DNA of 64,000 nt. Source: Actinomycetes bacterium (lineage in GTDB: Bacteria > Actinomycetota > Actinomycetes > Actinomycetales > Dermatophilaceae). The notes beneath the pieces are model-generated. The model was not told the origin of the DNA. It saw nothing but the letters and a program-made list of their open reading frames with translations, and searched no databases. The stretch lies in NCBI GenBank assembly GCA_023420415.1, contig JAEZWF010000033.1, positions 295,046 to 359,045 on the forward strand, given 5' to 3'. A program made the translations under genes and the position numbers. Of the stretch, positions 24,869 to 33,618 are shown piece by piece; position 1 is the stretch's first letter, and each line of letters begins with the position of its first letter.

Positions 24869-26077
24869 GTGAGCTTCGAGTCGATGTGGTCTGCCCTGGA
24901 GCCGGTGGGCCGCAACGCCTCGTCCGGGGGCTACCGCCGTTTCGCGTGGACGCGCGAGGACCACGACCTGCGCGAGTGGTTCGTGGGGGAGTGCGCGGCG
25001 CGGGGCCTGGACCTGGTCGAGGACCGGATGGGCAACCAGTGGGCCTGGTGGGGTGACCCCGACGAGGCGGCACGGCAGGGCCGCAAGGGCGTCGTCACCG
25101 GCTCCCACCTGGACAGCGTCCCCGACGGCGGTGCATTCGACGGCCCGCTCGGCGTCGTCAGCGCCCTTGCCGCCGTGGATGCCTTGCGGGAGAAGGGTTT
25201 CGAGCCCACCCGCCCGGTCGGCATCGTCAACTTCGTCGACGAGGAGGGCGCGCGGTTCGGCGTAGCCTGCGCCGGCTCACGGGTCATCAGCGGTGCCATG
25301 ACGGCCCGGCGCGCCCGCAGCCTCACCGACGCCGACGGCGTCTCGATGGCCGAGGCGCTCAGTGCCGCCGGTCGCGACCCCCACGACATCGGCCGTGACC
25401 CCGAGACCCTGGACCGGGTCGGCGCGTTCGTCGAGCTGCACGTCGAGCAGGGCCGCGGTCTCGTCGACCTCGACCACCCGGTCGCAGTCGCCTCCGACAT
25501 CTGGCCCCACGGCCGCTGGCGGCTCGACTTCGGTGGCGAGGCCAACCACGCCGGCACCACCCGCCTCGAGGACCGGCAGGACGCCATGCTCGGGTATGCC
25601 GGGGCGGTGCTCGCCGCGCGCGAGGCCGCCATCGCGCACGGCTGCGTCGCCACCATCGGCAAGGTCGCGGTCACGCCCGGCGGGGTCAACGCGATCCCCA
25701 GCCACGTCACCGGCTGGCTCGACGCCCGCGGCGCCAGCCCCCGCGCCGTCCGGCGCGCGGTGGCCGACGTCCGCGCCATGGTGGAGCAGTCCGGCGGCGA
25801 GGTGGCCGAGGAGTCCTGGACCCCTTCGACGCCCTTCGACAACGCACTCACGGCACGACTGCGGACCCGGCTCGGCGGCATACCGGTCCTTGGCACGGGA
25901 GCCGGCCACGACGCGGGAATCCTTGCCAATGCTGGGATTCCGACCGCCATGCTCTTCGTGCGCAACCCCACCGGCATCTCGCACTCCCCGGCCGAGCACG
26001 CCGAGCTGGGCGACTGCCTCGAAGGCGTCGCCGCCCTCACCGCCGTACTCGAGGACCTGGCGGGCGACACCCCATGA
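24869..26077 (+). CDS. M20-family amidohydrolase (allantoate amidohydrolase-like), probable HutG substitute
   Basis: 402 residues from a GTG 8 nt after AAGGAG; the frame's upstream part overlaps the terminator hairpin and is rejected. It is a binuclear-metal M20 hydrolase of the allantoate amidohydrolase/carbamoylase group: TGSHLDSVPDGGAFDGPLG, FVDEEGARFG, FVELHVEQGRGL, the lid motif NHAGTTRLEDRQDA and GAGHDAGILANAG. These enzymes hydrolyse N-carbamoyl or related N-acyl amino acids. It overlaps hutF by 4 nt and no HutG is present, so it most likely hydrolyses N-formylglutamate to glutamate and formate, the step after HutF. That role is inferred from context. Confidence 0.9.
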   Translation: MSFESMWSALEPVGRNASSGGYRRFAWTREDHDLREWFVGECAARGLDLVEDRMGNQWAWWGDPDEAARQGRKGVVTGSHLDSVPDGGAFDGPLGVVSALAAVDALREKGFEPTRPVGIVNFVDEEGARFGVACAGSRVISGAMTARRARSLTDADGVSMAEALSAAGRDPHDIGRDPETLDRVGAFVELHVEQGRGLVDLDHPVAVASDIWPHGRWRLDFGGEANHAGTTRLEDRQDAMLGYAGAVLAAREAAIAHGCVATIGKVAVTPGGVNAIPSHVTGWLDARGASPRAVRRAVADVRAMVEQSGGEVAEESWTPSTPFDNALTARLRTRLGGIPVLGTGAGHDAGILANAGIPTAMLFVRNPTGISHSPAEHAELGDCLEGVAALTAVLEDLAGDTP

Positions 26078-27420
26078 CCGTGACCAGCTGGTGGGCCGAG
26101 CACGCCTGGCTGCCCACGGGCGTTGCCACCGACGTCCGGCTCGAGGCGCAGGACGGGCGGTTCACCGTCGTCCAGCCCCACGTCAGACCGCGGGGGGGCG
26201 ACCAGCGCCTCCCGGGGGTCGTCCTCCCCGGGCTCGCCAACGCGCACAGCCACGCGTTCCACCGGGCGCTGCGCGGTCGCACCCACGGGGGCGGCGGCAA
26301 CTTCTGGACGTGGCGCGAGCTGATGTATGCCGTGACCCGTCGCCTCGACCCCGACACCTACTACGCGCTGGCCCGGGCGGTCTACGGGGAGATGGCGTTG
26401 GCGGGCATGACCGTGGTGGGGGAGTTCCACTACGTGCACCACGACGTGTCGGGTCGTCCCTATGCCGACCCCAACGCGATGGGGGCAGCCCTGGCCGCCG
26501 CGGCGCGCGACGCCGGCGTGCGCCTGACGCTGCTCGACACGTGCTATCTCGCCGGTGGCCTCACCGGTGACGGGCACCTGCCGCTCGACGAGGTGCAGGT
26601 GCGGTTCACCGACGGTGACGTCGATGCCTGGGCGGCGCGGGTCGCGCGGCTGGAGGCCGAGGCGACCGACGCCACCACCCGGGTGGGTGGCGCGGTCCAC
26701 TCGGTGCGGGCGGTGCCGCGCGAGGAGCTGACCGCCATGGGCGAGGTCACGCGGGGTCGCGTCGTGCACGCCCACGTGAGCGAGCAGCCTGCGGAAAACC
26801 TTGCGGCACAGATGTTCTACGGCCGCACACCCACCGAGCTGCTCGCCGACGCGGGCCTGCTGACCGACCGGTTCTCGGCCGTGCACGCGACCCACCTGTC
26901 GGACGGCGACGTCGCCCTGCTCGGCGACGTGGCGGCCACCGCCTGCTTCTGCCCGACCACCGAACGCGACCTGGCCGACGGCATCGGCCCGGCCCGGGCC
27001 CTGGCCGATGCTGGGGCACACCTGTCCCTCGGGTCCGACCAGCACGCAGTGATCGACCCGTTCGAGGAGCTGCGCGGGCTGGAGATGCACGAACGGCTCG
27101 AGAGCAACGAACGCGGTCGGTTCACACCGGACGAGCTGCTGGCCGCGGCGACCTCGGCCGGCTACCGCAGCCTCGGCTGGGACGACGGCGGCAGCCTCGA
27201 GGTCGGCCGGCTCGCCGACCTCGTGGCGGTGCGGTTGGACACGGTGGGCACTGCCGGCACCAAGCCGGGGCAGGTGGCCTACAGCGCGACCCGCCACGAC
27301 GTCGACACCGTCGTCGTCGGCGGGCGGACCATCGTCGAACGAGGTGAGCACACCGGTCTCGGCGACGTCGCCGGGCTGCTGGGTGCCGCCCTGAGCACCC
27401 TGAGGGAGCACCAAGGATGA
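26074..27420 (+). CDS. hutF: Formimidoylglutamate deiminase
   Basis: 448 residues, amidohydrolase superfamily. HutF converts N-formimino-L-glutamate to N-formyl-L-glutamate and ammonia. The metal site is visible as LPGLANAHSHAFHRALRG (HxH), GEFHYVHHD, HAHVSEQ, HATHLSDGD and LGSDQHAVIDPFEELRGLE. The Asn in NAHSH and the Arg-rich loop after it fit the HutF subfamily rather than cytosine or atrazine deaminases. It overlaps both neighbours by 4 nt (M20 hydrolase and hutI), so three late steps of histidine breakdown are produced from one translationally coupled message. Confidence 0.94.
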   Translation: MTVTSWWAEHAWLPTGVATDVRLEAQDGRFTVVQPHVRPRGGDQRLPGVVLPGLANAHSHAFHRALRGRTHGGGGNFWTWRELMYAVTRRLDPDTYYALARAVYGEMALAGMTVVGEFHYVHHDVSGRPYADPNAMGAALAAAARDAGVRLTLLDTCYLAGGLTGDGHLPLDEVQVRFTDGDVDAWAARVARLEAEATDATTRVGGAVHSVRAVPREELTAMGEVTRGRVVHAHVSEQPAENLAAQMFYGRTPTELLADAGLLTDRFSAVHATHLSDGDVALLGDVAATACFCPTTERDLADGIGPARALADAGAHLSLGSDQHAVIDPFEELRGLEMHERLESNERGRFTPDELLAAATSAGYRSLGWDDGGSLEVGRLADLVAVRLDTVGTAGTKPGQVAYSATRHDVDTVVVGGRTIVERGEHTGLGDVAGLLGAALSTLREHQG

Positions 27421-28598
27421 GCAGCACACTGGTCACCGGCATCGGCGAGCTCGCCACCAGCGACGGGACCGGCGACGACGGCCTCGGGTTGCGCACCGAC
27501 GCGGCCCTCGTCGTCGAGGACGGTGCGATCGCCTGGGTCGGTGATGCCGCCGCCGCGACCGGTGACGTCGCGACCACGGACCACCGGATCGACCTGCATG
27601 GCCGGGCCGTCGTGCCGGGGTTCGTCGACTCGCACGCCCACCTCGTCTTCGCCGGCGACCGCGGCGCCGAGTTCGCCGCCCGGATGGCCGGAACCCCTTA
27701 CGACGGTGGGGGGATCGGCGTCTCGGTGGCGGCGACCCGCGCGGCCACCGACGACGAGCTGCGGGCCCTCGTCGCGGCGCGGGTGGCCGAGATGCGCGCC
27801 CAGGGCACGACGACCGTCGAGGTCAAGAGCGGCTACGGCCTCACCGTCGACGACGAGGCCCGCGCCCTGCGCATCGCGCGCGAGGTGACCCCGGAGACCA
27901 CCTTCCTCGGGGCGCACGTGGTGCCGGCCGAGTACGCCGCCGACCGCGCGGCATACCTCTCGCTCGTCACCGGTCCCATGCTCGAAGCCGCGGCTCCCCA
28001 CGCGAGGTGGGTCGACGTCTTCTGTGAGCCGAACTCGGCGCACGCGTTCACCGGCGACGAGGCACGCGAGGTGCTCGTCGCCGGACGCGACGCGGGCCTG
28101 GGGCTGCGCGTGCACGGCAACCAGCTCGGCCACGGACCCGGTGTGCAGCTCGCCGTCGAGCTCGGCGCCGCCAGCGTCGACCACTGCACCTACCTGTCCG
28201 ACGCCGACGTGACCGCACTCGCCGACGCCGCCGACACCACGGTGGCCACCCTGCTGCCGGGGGTGGAGTTCTCGACCCGGTCCCCTTACCCGGACGCCGC
28301 GGGGCTGCTTGCGGCCGGGGTCTCGGTCGCGCTCGCGACCGACTGCAACCCCGGCACGTGCTACTCCAGCTCGATGCCGTTCGTCATCGCGCTCGCCGTA
28401 CGCGAGATGGGACTGACGCCAGGGCAGGCCGTGTATGCCGCCACGGCAAGTGCCGCAAAGTCGTTGCGTCGCAACGACATCGGACAGATCGTCGTCGGTG
28501 CGCGTGCCGACCTCACGGTGCTCGACGCCCCGTCGCACGTACACCTGTCGTACCGCGCGGGTGTGCCCATCGCGCGAGCCCTGGACCTCGCCGACTGA
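27417..28598 (+). CDS. hutI: Imidazolonepropionase
   Basis: 393 residues, amidohydrolase superfamily. It opens imidazolone-5-propionate to N-formimino-L-glutamate, linking HutU to HutF. Conserved features are PGFVDSHAHLVFAGDRGAEFA with the metal-binding HxH, VEVKSGYGLT, FLGAHVVPAEY, HGNQLGHGPG, VDHCTYL and ATDCNPGTCYSSSM with the catalytic Asp. The gene overlaps hutF by 4 nt and ends the operon. No obvious terminator follows before the DUF4331 gene. Confidence 0.95.
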   Translation: MSSTLVTGIGELATSDGTGDDGLGLRTDAALVVEDGAIAWVGDAAAATGDVATTDHRIDLHGRAVVPGFVDSHAHLVFAGDRGAEFAARMAGTPYDGGGIGVSVAATRAATDDELRALVAARVAEMRAQGTTTVEVKSGYGLTVDDEARALRIAREVTPETTFLGAHVVPAEYAADRAAYLSLVTGPMLEAAAPHARWVDVFCEPNSAHAFTGDEAREVLVAGRDAGLGLRVHGNQLGHGPGVQLAVELGAASVDHCTYLSDADVTALADAADTTVATLLPGVEFSTRSPYPDAAGLLAAGVSVALATDCNPGTCYSSSMPFVIALAVREMGLTPGQAVYAATASAAKSLRRNDIGQIVVGARADLTVLDAPSHVHLSYRAGVPIARALDLAD

Positions 28599-28715
28599 TT
28601 GATCGTCAACGCGACCCAATCTCGTCCCTACTGCGGTTGCCGTGACCGGGTGGCGCGGGTTGACTCAGGCGGGCACGGTCCCGCTCGATCCATTCGCGTT
28701 GAACGGAGTAACCCG

Positions 28716-29702
28716 ATGTCCCACCACCTCAGTGGCCCCGACCTGCGCTCGCCCAAGGACGACCCGCGGCTCGACATGACCGACCTGTTCGTCTTCCCCG
28801 CGAAGACGCAGGGCCGCACCGCGATCATCCTCGACGTCAACCCCGACCCGGCGAACGCGCCGGGCCTGCACCCGGACGCCGTCTACCAGGTGCACGTCGA
28901 CACCGACGGAGACCTGCAGCCGGACATCACCTACCACTTCACGTTCTCCGAGCTGGACGACGCGGGCCAGACTGTCTCGGTCCTGCAGGCCAAGGGCGCC
29001 GAGGCCGGTGGCCTCGAGCCCGTCGGACGCACCCTCGCCGACGGTCTCGTCGTCGGCATGTCCGGCGAGGTCACCGACGACACCTCCGAGGACCACCGCA
29101 TCGCCGTCGCCCTGCGCAGCGACCCGTTCTTCGCCGACCTCGAGGGCATCATCGACAACTTCAACTTCACCGGCCGTGACGCCATGGCCGAGGCCAACGT
29201 CTACGGGCTCGTGCTCGAGGTGCCCGACTCCGAGCTCGGCGACGGGCCGATCGGTGTGTGGGCGCGGGTCGCGCTGGAAGGTGACAGCGGCTGGGAGTCG
29301 ATCGACCGCGGCGCCAACCCCTCGGTGACGGCCTACTTCAACCAGGACAACGACGAGAAGATCGCCTACAACCAGGGCACCCCGGCCACCGACGAGGCCG
29401 ACCACCTCGAACGGTTCGTCGGCGTCCTCGAGCACCTCGGCAGCTGGGAAGCCGACAAGGCGCGCGAGACCCTGCTGGCGACCATCGTCCCCGACACGCT
29501 GCGCTGGGACCGCAGCAAGCCCACGGCATACCCCAACGGCCGTGCCCTCACCGACGACGTCACCAGCGCACGGCTGGCGATGATCACGAACGGCAAGATC
29601 ACCAGCGACAACATCCCGCCGCACACCGACCTGTCCGACGACTTCCCCTACCTCGGGGAGCCGCACTCGGCCGTCAGCAAGGACAGTTTCCCCGAGCAGT
29701 AG
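28716..29702 (+). CDS. DUF4331 family protein
   Basis: 328 residues starting MSHHLSGPDLRSPKDDPRLDMTDLFVFPA, the usual N-terminus of DUF4331 proteins. The ATG at 28716 follows AACGGAG; an in-frame start near hutI is rejected as too long. The middle has DVNPDPANAPGLHPDAVYQVHVDTDGD and DNFNFTGRDAMAEANVYGLVLEVP. No signal peptide is visible, although some relatives are secreted. The family's biochemical role is not established. It lies alone between the hut operon and a terminator; a TTGACT element at 28659 may belong to its promoter, without a clear -10. Confidence 0.88.
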   Translation: MSHHLSGPDLRSPKDDPRLDMTDLFVFPAKTQGRTAIILDVNPDPANAPGLHPDAVYQVHVDTDGDLQPDITYHFTFSELDDAGQTVSVLQAKGAEAGGLEPVGRTLADGLVVGMSGEVTDDTSEDHRIAVALRSDPFFADLEGIIDNFNFTGRDAMAEANVYGLVLEVPDSELGDGPIGVWARVALEGDSGWESIDRGANPSVTAYFNQDNDEKIAYNQGTPATDEADHLERFVGVLEHLGSWEADKARETLLATIVPDTLRWDRSKPTAYPNGRALTDDVTSARLAMITNGKITSDNIPPHTDLSDDFPYLGEPHSAVSKDSFPEQ

Positions 29703-29718
29703 TCCCGCCAGCCGGCGA

Positions 29719-29750
29719 GCCCCCGCCCGCGCCCTTGGGCGGACGGGGGC
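29719..29750. terminator. GC-rich hairpin after the DUF4331 gene
   Basis: GCCCCCG (29719-29725) pairs with CGGGGGC (29744-29750), with further GC pairing inside (CGCCC/GGGCG). It starts 17 nt after the stop codon. Confidence 0.6.
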
Positions 29751-29775
29751 AAGCCGGGTTAGGCTGGCATCTCTT

Positions 29776-29827
29776 TCCACCCGTAGGGACCCAGCCCTGG
29801 CGACCGGACCGTCCAGGCGCGGGTGGA
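29776..29827 (+). other. Candidate structured 5' leader of the CNNM gene pair
   Basis: An 8-bp closing stem, TCCACCCG (29776-29783) with CGGGTGGA (29820-29827), encloses TAGGGACCCAG and an inner stem CCTGG/CCAGG. It ends about 45 nt before the start of the first CNNM/CorC-like gene, where a metal-responsive riboswitch would be expected. I cannot match it to a known riboswitch consensus, so it is reported only as structure. Confidence 0.4.
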
Positions 29828-29870
29828 CGAGCGGAGGTTGCAGGGCGCCCGTGAACACCAGTGACGGGCC

Positions 29871-31277
29871 GTGCTGATGGTTGTCCTCCAGCTGCTCGCC
29901 GGACTCCTGACGATCGCGGTCATCATCGCTGCCAACGGCTACTTCGTCGCGCAGGAGTTCGCCTTCATGGCGGTCGACCGGCAGCGCCTGAGCGCGGCGG
30001 CCAGCGCCGGTGACGAGGCTGCCGCGCGAGCCCTGGCCGTGACGCGGCGGACGTCGTTCATGCTGTCCGGCGCCCAGCTCGGCATCACCGTGACGGGACT
30101 CCTGGTCGGCTTCGTCGCCGAGCCCCTGGTCGGGGCCGCGCTCGGCCAGCTGCTCGGGCACGCGGGTGTGCCGGCGGCGCTGAGCATCTCGGTGGGCACC
30201 ACCGCCACCCTGCTCCTGTCCACGATCGTGCAGATGATCTTCGGCGAGCTCTACCCCAAGAACCTCGCCATCGCCGAGCCGGACCGGCTGTCGCGCCGGC
30301 TCGCCCGGTCGACGGTGATCTACCTGCGCCTGTTCGGGTGGATCATCACGGTCTTCGACGTGGCCGCCGACCGGTTGCTGCGCCTCCTGCGGATCGAGCC
30401 CCTGCACGACCTCGACAGCAGCGCCACCGCCCAGGACCTCGAGCGGATCGTCGCCGAGTCGCGGGACAGCGGTGACCTCCCCGCAGGCCTGTCCCTCATG
30501 CTCGACCGCATCCTCGACTTCCCCGACAAGACCGTCGAGCACGCCTTGGTGCCGCGCTCACAGGTCGACACCGTCGGGCCTGACACGACCGTCACGGAGC
30601 TGCGCCGACTCATGGCCGAGGGGCACAGCCGTTACCCCGTGGTCGACGGGCAGCAGGTGGTCGGGCTCGTGCAGCTCGGCGACCTGCTGCGCGCCCGCGG
30701 TGACGAGGTGACCGTCGCCGAGCTCGCCCGCGACCCGGTCGTCGTGTCCGAGTCGATGAGCCTGCCGGATGCCCTGCGTGCGCTGGAGGCCGCCGGGGTC
30801 AAGCTCGCCTGTGTCGTCGACGAGTACGGCGACTTCAGCGGCATCCTCACCTTCGAGGACCTGGCCGAGGAGGTCGTCGGCGAGCTGCACGACGAGCACG
30901 ACACCGACCTCGACCCACTCGTGGTGGCGCAGGACGGGGCGTGGGTCGTCGACGGCCAGGCACCGGTGGACGAGGTGGAGCGGGCCGTCGGCCACGACCT
31001 CCCGGCGGGTGACTACGAGACGCTCGGCGGCCTCCTCATCGCCACCGCCGGTGAGCTGCCGAGCGTCGGCCAGGTGGTGCGGGTCGACCTGCCGGGTATG
31101 CCGTGGGAGGACCCGGGCGCGCAGCGTGTGCGGGCCGTCGACCTCGAGGTCCTCGAGGTCGACCGGTACGTGCCGAGCCTCGTCCGGCTGTCCCTCGTCA
31201 TGGACGGCGACGACGACGGCGACGGCGGCGACGCCGACGGCGAGGTCCATGCTCACAGCGACGGCGAGGAGGACTGA
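29871..31277 (+). CDS. CNNM/CorC-like (hemolysin C family) membrane protein with CBS domains, first of pair
   Basis: 468 residues. A DUF21 (CNNM) membrane domain spans about residues 1-180, with helices such as LAGLLTIAVIIAANGYFVAQEFAFMA and the conserved FGELYPKNLAI. A CBS pair follows (about 205-330: VPRSQVDTV and YPVVDGQQVVGLVQLGDLL, then VVDEYGDFSGILTFEDLAEEVVGEL). A CorC_HlyC domain follows (about 335-440), then an Asp/Gly-rich acidic tail. Such proteins are linked to magnesium or cobalt efflux and homeostasis. GTG at 29871 or ATG at 29877 may be the start; the ribosome binding site is weak. The stop overlaps the next start (TGATG). Confidence 0.9.
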   Translation: MLMVVLQLLAGLLTIAVIIAANGYFVAQEFAFMAVDRQRLSAAASAGDEAAARALAVTRRTSFMLSGAQLGITVTGLLVGFVAEPLVGAALGQLLGHAGVPAALSISVGTTATLLLSTIVQMIFGELYPKNLAIAEPDRLSRRLARSTVIYLRLFGWIITVFDVAADRLLRLLRIEPLHDLDSSATAQDLERIVAESRDSGDLPAGLSLMLDRILDFPDKTVEHALVPRSQVDTVGPDTTVTELRRLMAEGHSRYPVVDGQQVVGLVQLGDLLRARGDEVTVAELARDPVVVSESMSLPDALRALEAAGVKLACVVDEYGDFSGILTFEDLAEEVVGELHDEHDTDLDPLVVAQDGAWVVDGQAPVDEVERAVGHDLPAGDYETLGGLLIATAGELPSVGQVVRVDLPGMPWEDPGAQRVRAVDLEVLEVDRYVPSLVRLSLVMDGDDDGDGGDADGEVHAHSDGEED

Positions 31278-32314
31278 TGCTCACCAACCCGCTCGTGGTC
31301 GTGGCCGTGACCACCGCCCTCATCGTTGCCAGCGGCTTCTTCGTGGTCATCGAGTTCGCCCTCCTCGGCGCGCGCCGGCACCGGCTCGAGGAGCTTGCCG
31401 CGACCAGCGCTTCGGCCCGGGCTGCCCTGGCCGGCTCGCACGAGCTGACCGTCATGCTCGCTGGTGCCCAGCTGGGCATCACCGCCTGCACCTTTGCCCT
31501 CGGGGCCGTCACCAAGCCCGCGGTCGACCGCGCGATCCTGCCGTGGTTCGAGCCGTGGCTGCCCGACTGGGCGGCGGACGTCGTGGCTTTCGTCCTGGCG
31601 TTGCTGTTCGTGACATTCCTGCACCTCGTCCTGGGCGAGATGGCGCCCAAGTCCTGGGCCATCACGTTCCCCGAACGCGCGGCGCTGCTGGTCGGCCGCC
31701 CAGCGCGTGCGTTCGTGCGTCCCCTGCGCCCCCTGCTGACCTGGATCAACGACCTCGCGAACCGGCTGGTCCGGGCGTCCGGGGTCACCCCGGTGCAACG
31801 GGCCGAGGGTGGTGGCCGCGACCCGGACACGTTGCGGCACCTCATCGAGCACTCGGTGCGCGTGGGTGCGCTCGACCCCGAGTTCCACCCGCCGCTCGCG
31901 GGCGCAATCGGGCTGGAGTCCGTGACGATGGGTGAGCTCGTGGACCGGCGCCGGCCGGTGGTGATGGTGCCGTCCGACGCCACGGTGGCCGACGTGCAGG
32001 CGTTGTCGGCCCGCACCGGCCACATGCGAATCCTGGTCGCCGACCCCCAGACGCCGCCGGACCGAGGCGGTTCCGGCGGGCAGGTGCGCGTGGTGCACGT
32101 CCGCGACACCCTGCTCGAGGACGCCAGGCAGCCCGTGTCGGGACTGTCCCGGCCCGCCCAGCTCGTGGAGCAGGACCTGCCCCTCCACGAGGGCCTGGCC
32201 GCGATGAAGGCGGCCCGCGAGCAGCTCGCGGTCGTCGTGGACGGCGACCGTCAGGTCGGCGTGGTCACGGTCCAGGACATCCTGACGCGGGTGGTTCCCG
32301 GCTCGGCAGCGTGA
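31277..32314 (+). CDS. CNNM/CorC-like membrane protein, second of pair
   Basis: 345 residues with the same architecture as its neighbour but without the CorC_HlyC domain. The DUF21 membrane domain (about 1-175) includes VVVAVTTALIVASGFFVVIEFALLGARR and LGEMAPKSWAITFPERAA. A diverged CBS-like region follows (about 215-340), ending LAVVVDGDRQVGVVTVQDILTRV. The ATG shares its A with the preceding stop (TGATG). Adjacent long and short CNNM genes are common in actinobacteria, and the two may act as a heteromeric cation exporter (inference). Confidence 0.88.
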   Translation: MLTNPLVVVAVTTALIVASGFFVVIEFALLGARRHRLEELAATSASARAALAGSHELTVMLAGAQLGITACTFALGAVTKPAVDRAILPWFEPWLPDWAADVVAFVLALLFVTFLHLVLGEMAPKSWAITFPERAALLVGRPARAFVRPLRPLLTWINDLANRLVRASGVTPVQRAEGGGRDPDTLRHLIEHSVRVGALDPEFHPPLAGAIGLESVTMGELVDRRRPVVMVPSDATVADVQALSARTGHMRILVADPQTPPDRGGSGGQVRVVHVRDTLLEDARQPVSGLSRPAQLVEQDLPLHEGLAAMKAAREQLAVVVDGDRQVGVVTVQDILTRVVPGSAA

Positions 32315-32317
32315 CTC

Positions 32318-32343
32318 TCAGGCGTCGCCCTCAGGCGTCGCCC
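32318..32343 (-). repeat. 13-nt tandem duplication carrying a stop codon
   Basis: TCAGGCGTCGCCC occurs twice in direct succession (32318-32330, 32331-32343). Read on the minus strand, the upstream copy ends the DUF4235 gene with GGCGACGCCTGA and the second copy repeats the same last codons and stop one frame over. Confidence 0.85.
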
Positions 32344-32609
32344 TGCTGCATCGCCTTGGGCAGGTGCCCGGCCGACTTCTGGTAGTACTCGGCGGCCTTG
32401 CGGGTGGCCAGGACCTTGGCCGCACCCGCCGCCAGGCCAGTCAGCGCGGCGAAGGCCAGGGCGTCCTTCCACGGCGTGCGGGGGTCGCGCGGGTCGATGA
32501 CCGCGTCGCGGCCGGCCTTCTTCCAGACCGTGGTGACGAGCTTGTTGGCGACGATGCCGGCGAGCACGGCCGAGCCGGTGCCGATCACGCGCCACACGAG
32601 TGGACCCAT
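32331..32609 (-). CDS. DUF4235 family membrane protein
   Basis: 92 residues. The sequence MGPLVWRVIGTGSAVLAGIVANKLVTTVWKK, followed by PRTPWKDALAFAALTGLAAGAAKVLATRKAAEYYQKSAGHLP, is the DUF4235 pattern: two short membrane helices joined by a polar loop. The family is widespread in actinobacteria and its function is unknown. It is convergent with the CNNM pair (stops 17 nt apart) and transcribed away from the TPP riboswitch. The gene end is duplicated in a 13-nt tandem repeat. Confidence 0.85.
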   Translation of the reverse strand: MGPLVWRVIGTGSAVLAGIVANKLVTTVWKKAGRDAVIDPRDPRTPWKDALAFAALTGLAAGAAKVLATRKAAEYYQKSAGHLPKAMQQGDA

Positions 32610-32635
32610 GTGTTACTGCCTCCGAGGTGTTCTGG

Positions 32636-32661
32636 CTTGCTGTTCGGGCTTGCTGTTCGGG
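32636..32661. repeat. 13-nt tandem duplication in the DUF4235 upstream region
   Basis: CTTGCTGTTCGGG occurs twice in succession (32636-32648 and 32649-32661), followed by related TGTTCTGGCGTTCG. It lies between the DUF4235 start and the riboswitch. Confidence 0.8.
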
Positions 32662-32740
32662 CGTTGGTGTTCTGGCGTTCGAAGTCGCGTGGACCTACCC
32701 CTCCACCCTGCCACAGGCAGGAGTACAGTGACGCGGGTAA

Positions 32741-32824
32741 CGACAGGGGAGCGCGCGAGCGCTGAGAGTGCGGGCAACCGCAGACCCTCACACCTGATCC
32801 GGTTCGCACCGGCGTAGGGAGTCG
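32741..32824 (+). promoter_or_regulatory. TPP riboswitch (THI element)
   Basis: The conserved thi-box core is readable: CAGGGGAG, GCTGAGAGTGCGGG, ACCCTCACACCTGATCCGG and CGGCGTAGGGAG, with CGAC/GTCG able to close P1. It binds thiamine pyrophosphate and shuts off downstream genes. GC-rich stems between 32850 and 32890 (for example CCGGGT/ACCCGG) could serve as the expression platform before the ykoE start at 32922. Confidence 0.93.
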
Positions 32825-32921
32825 AGTTCTCAGGCACCTGTCGGGTCATCGCACCTGACCGGGTGCGCCGACCCGGCCGGGGTCTCCCCGAGGTATCCAC
32901 CGGATCCCACGGGAGAAGCAG

Positions 32922-33602
32922 ATGAGCACCACGAATCGTCCGGCCGGCAGCACCGGCACCACCGGCAGCACCGCACCCACCCCCTTGCGGCGCGGCAGCA
33001 TCCGCGCCTCGATGCCCCTGACCAGCTGGCGCACCGTCGACCTGCTCACGATCGCGATGCTCGGTGCCGCGATCGGCATCGCCTTCTGGGGCTGGGGCAT
33101 CTTCTACAACGGGCCGATCAGCGCCATCAAGTTCGCCATCCCGCCGCTGGCCGGCCTGTTCGCCGGGCCGTGGTTCCTCGGCGGCGTCATCGGTGGCCTC
33201 GTCGTCCGCCGCCCGGGCGCGGCCCTGCTGTGCGAGGTGATCGCGGCCCTCGTCTCGATGCTTCCCGGCACCGAGTGGGGCGCGACGGTGCTCGTCTCCG
33301 GCCTCGTCCAGGGCCTGGGTGCCGAGCTCGCCTTCGCGATCCTCGGCTACCGCGCCTTCGGTCTCGGTGCGGCACTGTTCGCCGGCGCCCTCGCCGGGCC
33401 CTTCGCCGCGGCATACGAGTCACTCACCTGGGCCAAGGACTGGGGCCTGGACTGGAAGCTCACGTATGCCGCGGTGCTCGCCTTCTCGGGTCTGGTCTGG
33501 GCGGGTCTTGGCGGTTGGCTCGTCACCCGGGCCCTCGCCCGCGCGGGGGCGTTGAACGCGTTCCCACCCGGTCAGGAAGTGCGGGAGCAGCGCGCTGTCT
33601 GA
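32922..33602 (+). CDS. ykoE: ECF transporter substrate-specific component YkoE (thiamine precursor uptake)
   Basis: 226 residues with about six hydrophobic helices after a Thr/Gly-rich leader: LTIAMLGAAIGIAFWGWGIFYNG, AIPPLAGLFAGPWFLGGVIGG and AGALAGPFAAAYESLTWAKDWG. The family pattern is that of YkoE, the S component of ECF transporters for the hydroxymethylpyrimidine moiety of thiamine or thiamine itself. The TPP riboswitch upstream supports this strongly. GGGAGAAGCAG precedes the ATG. The ABC/T-component gene follows after 16 nt. Confidence 0.9.
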   Translation: MSTTNRPAGSTGTTGSTAPTPLRRGSIRASMPLTSWRTVDLLTIAMLGAAIGIAFWGWGIFYNGPISAIKFAIPPLAGLFAGPWFLGGVIGGLVVRRPGAALLCEVIAALVSMLPGTEWGATVLVSGLVQGLGAELAFAILGYRAFGLGAALFAGALAGPFAAAYESLTWAKDWGLDWKLTYAAVLAFSGLVWAGLGGWLVTRALARAGALNAFPPGQEVREQRAV

Positions 33603-33618
33603 CGCGAGCGATCTCGGC

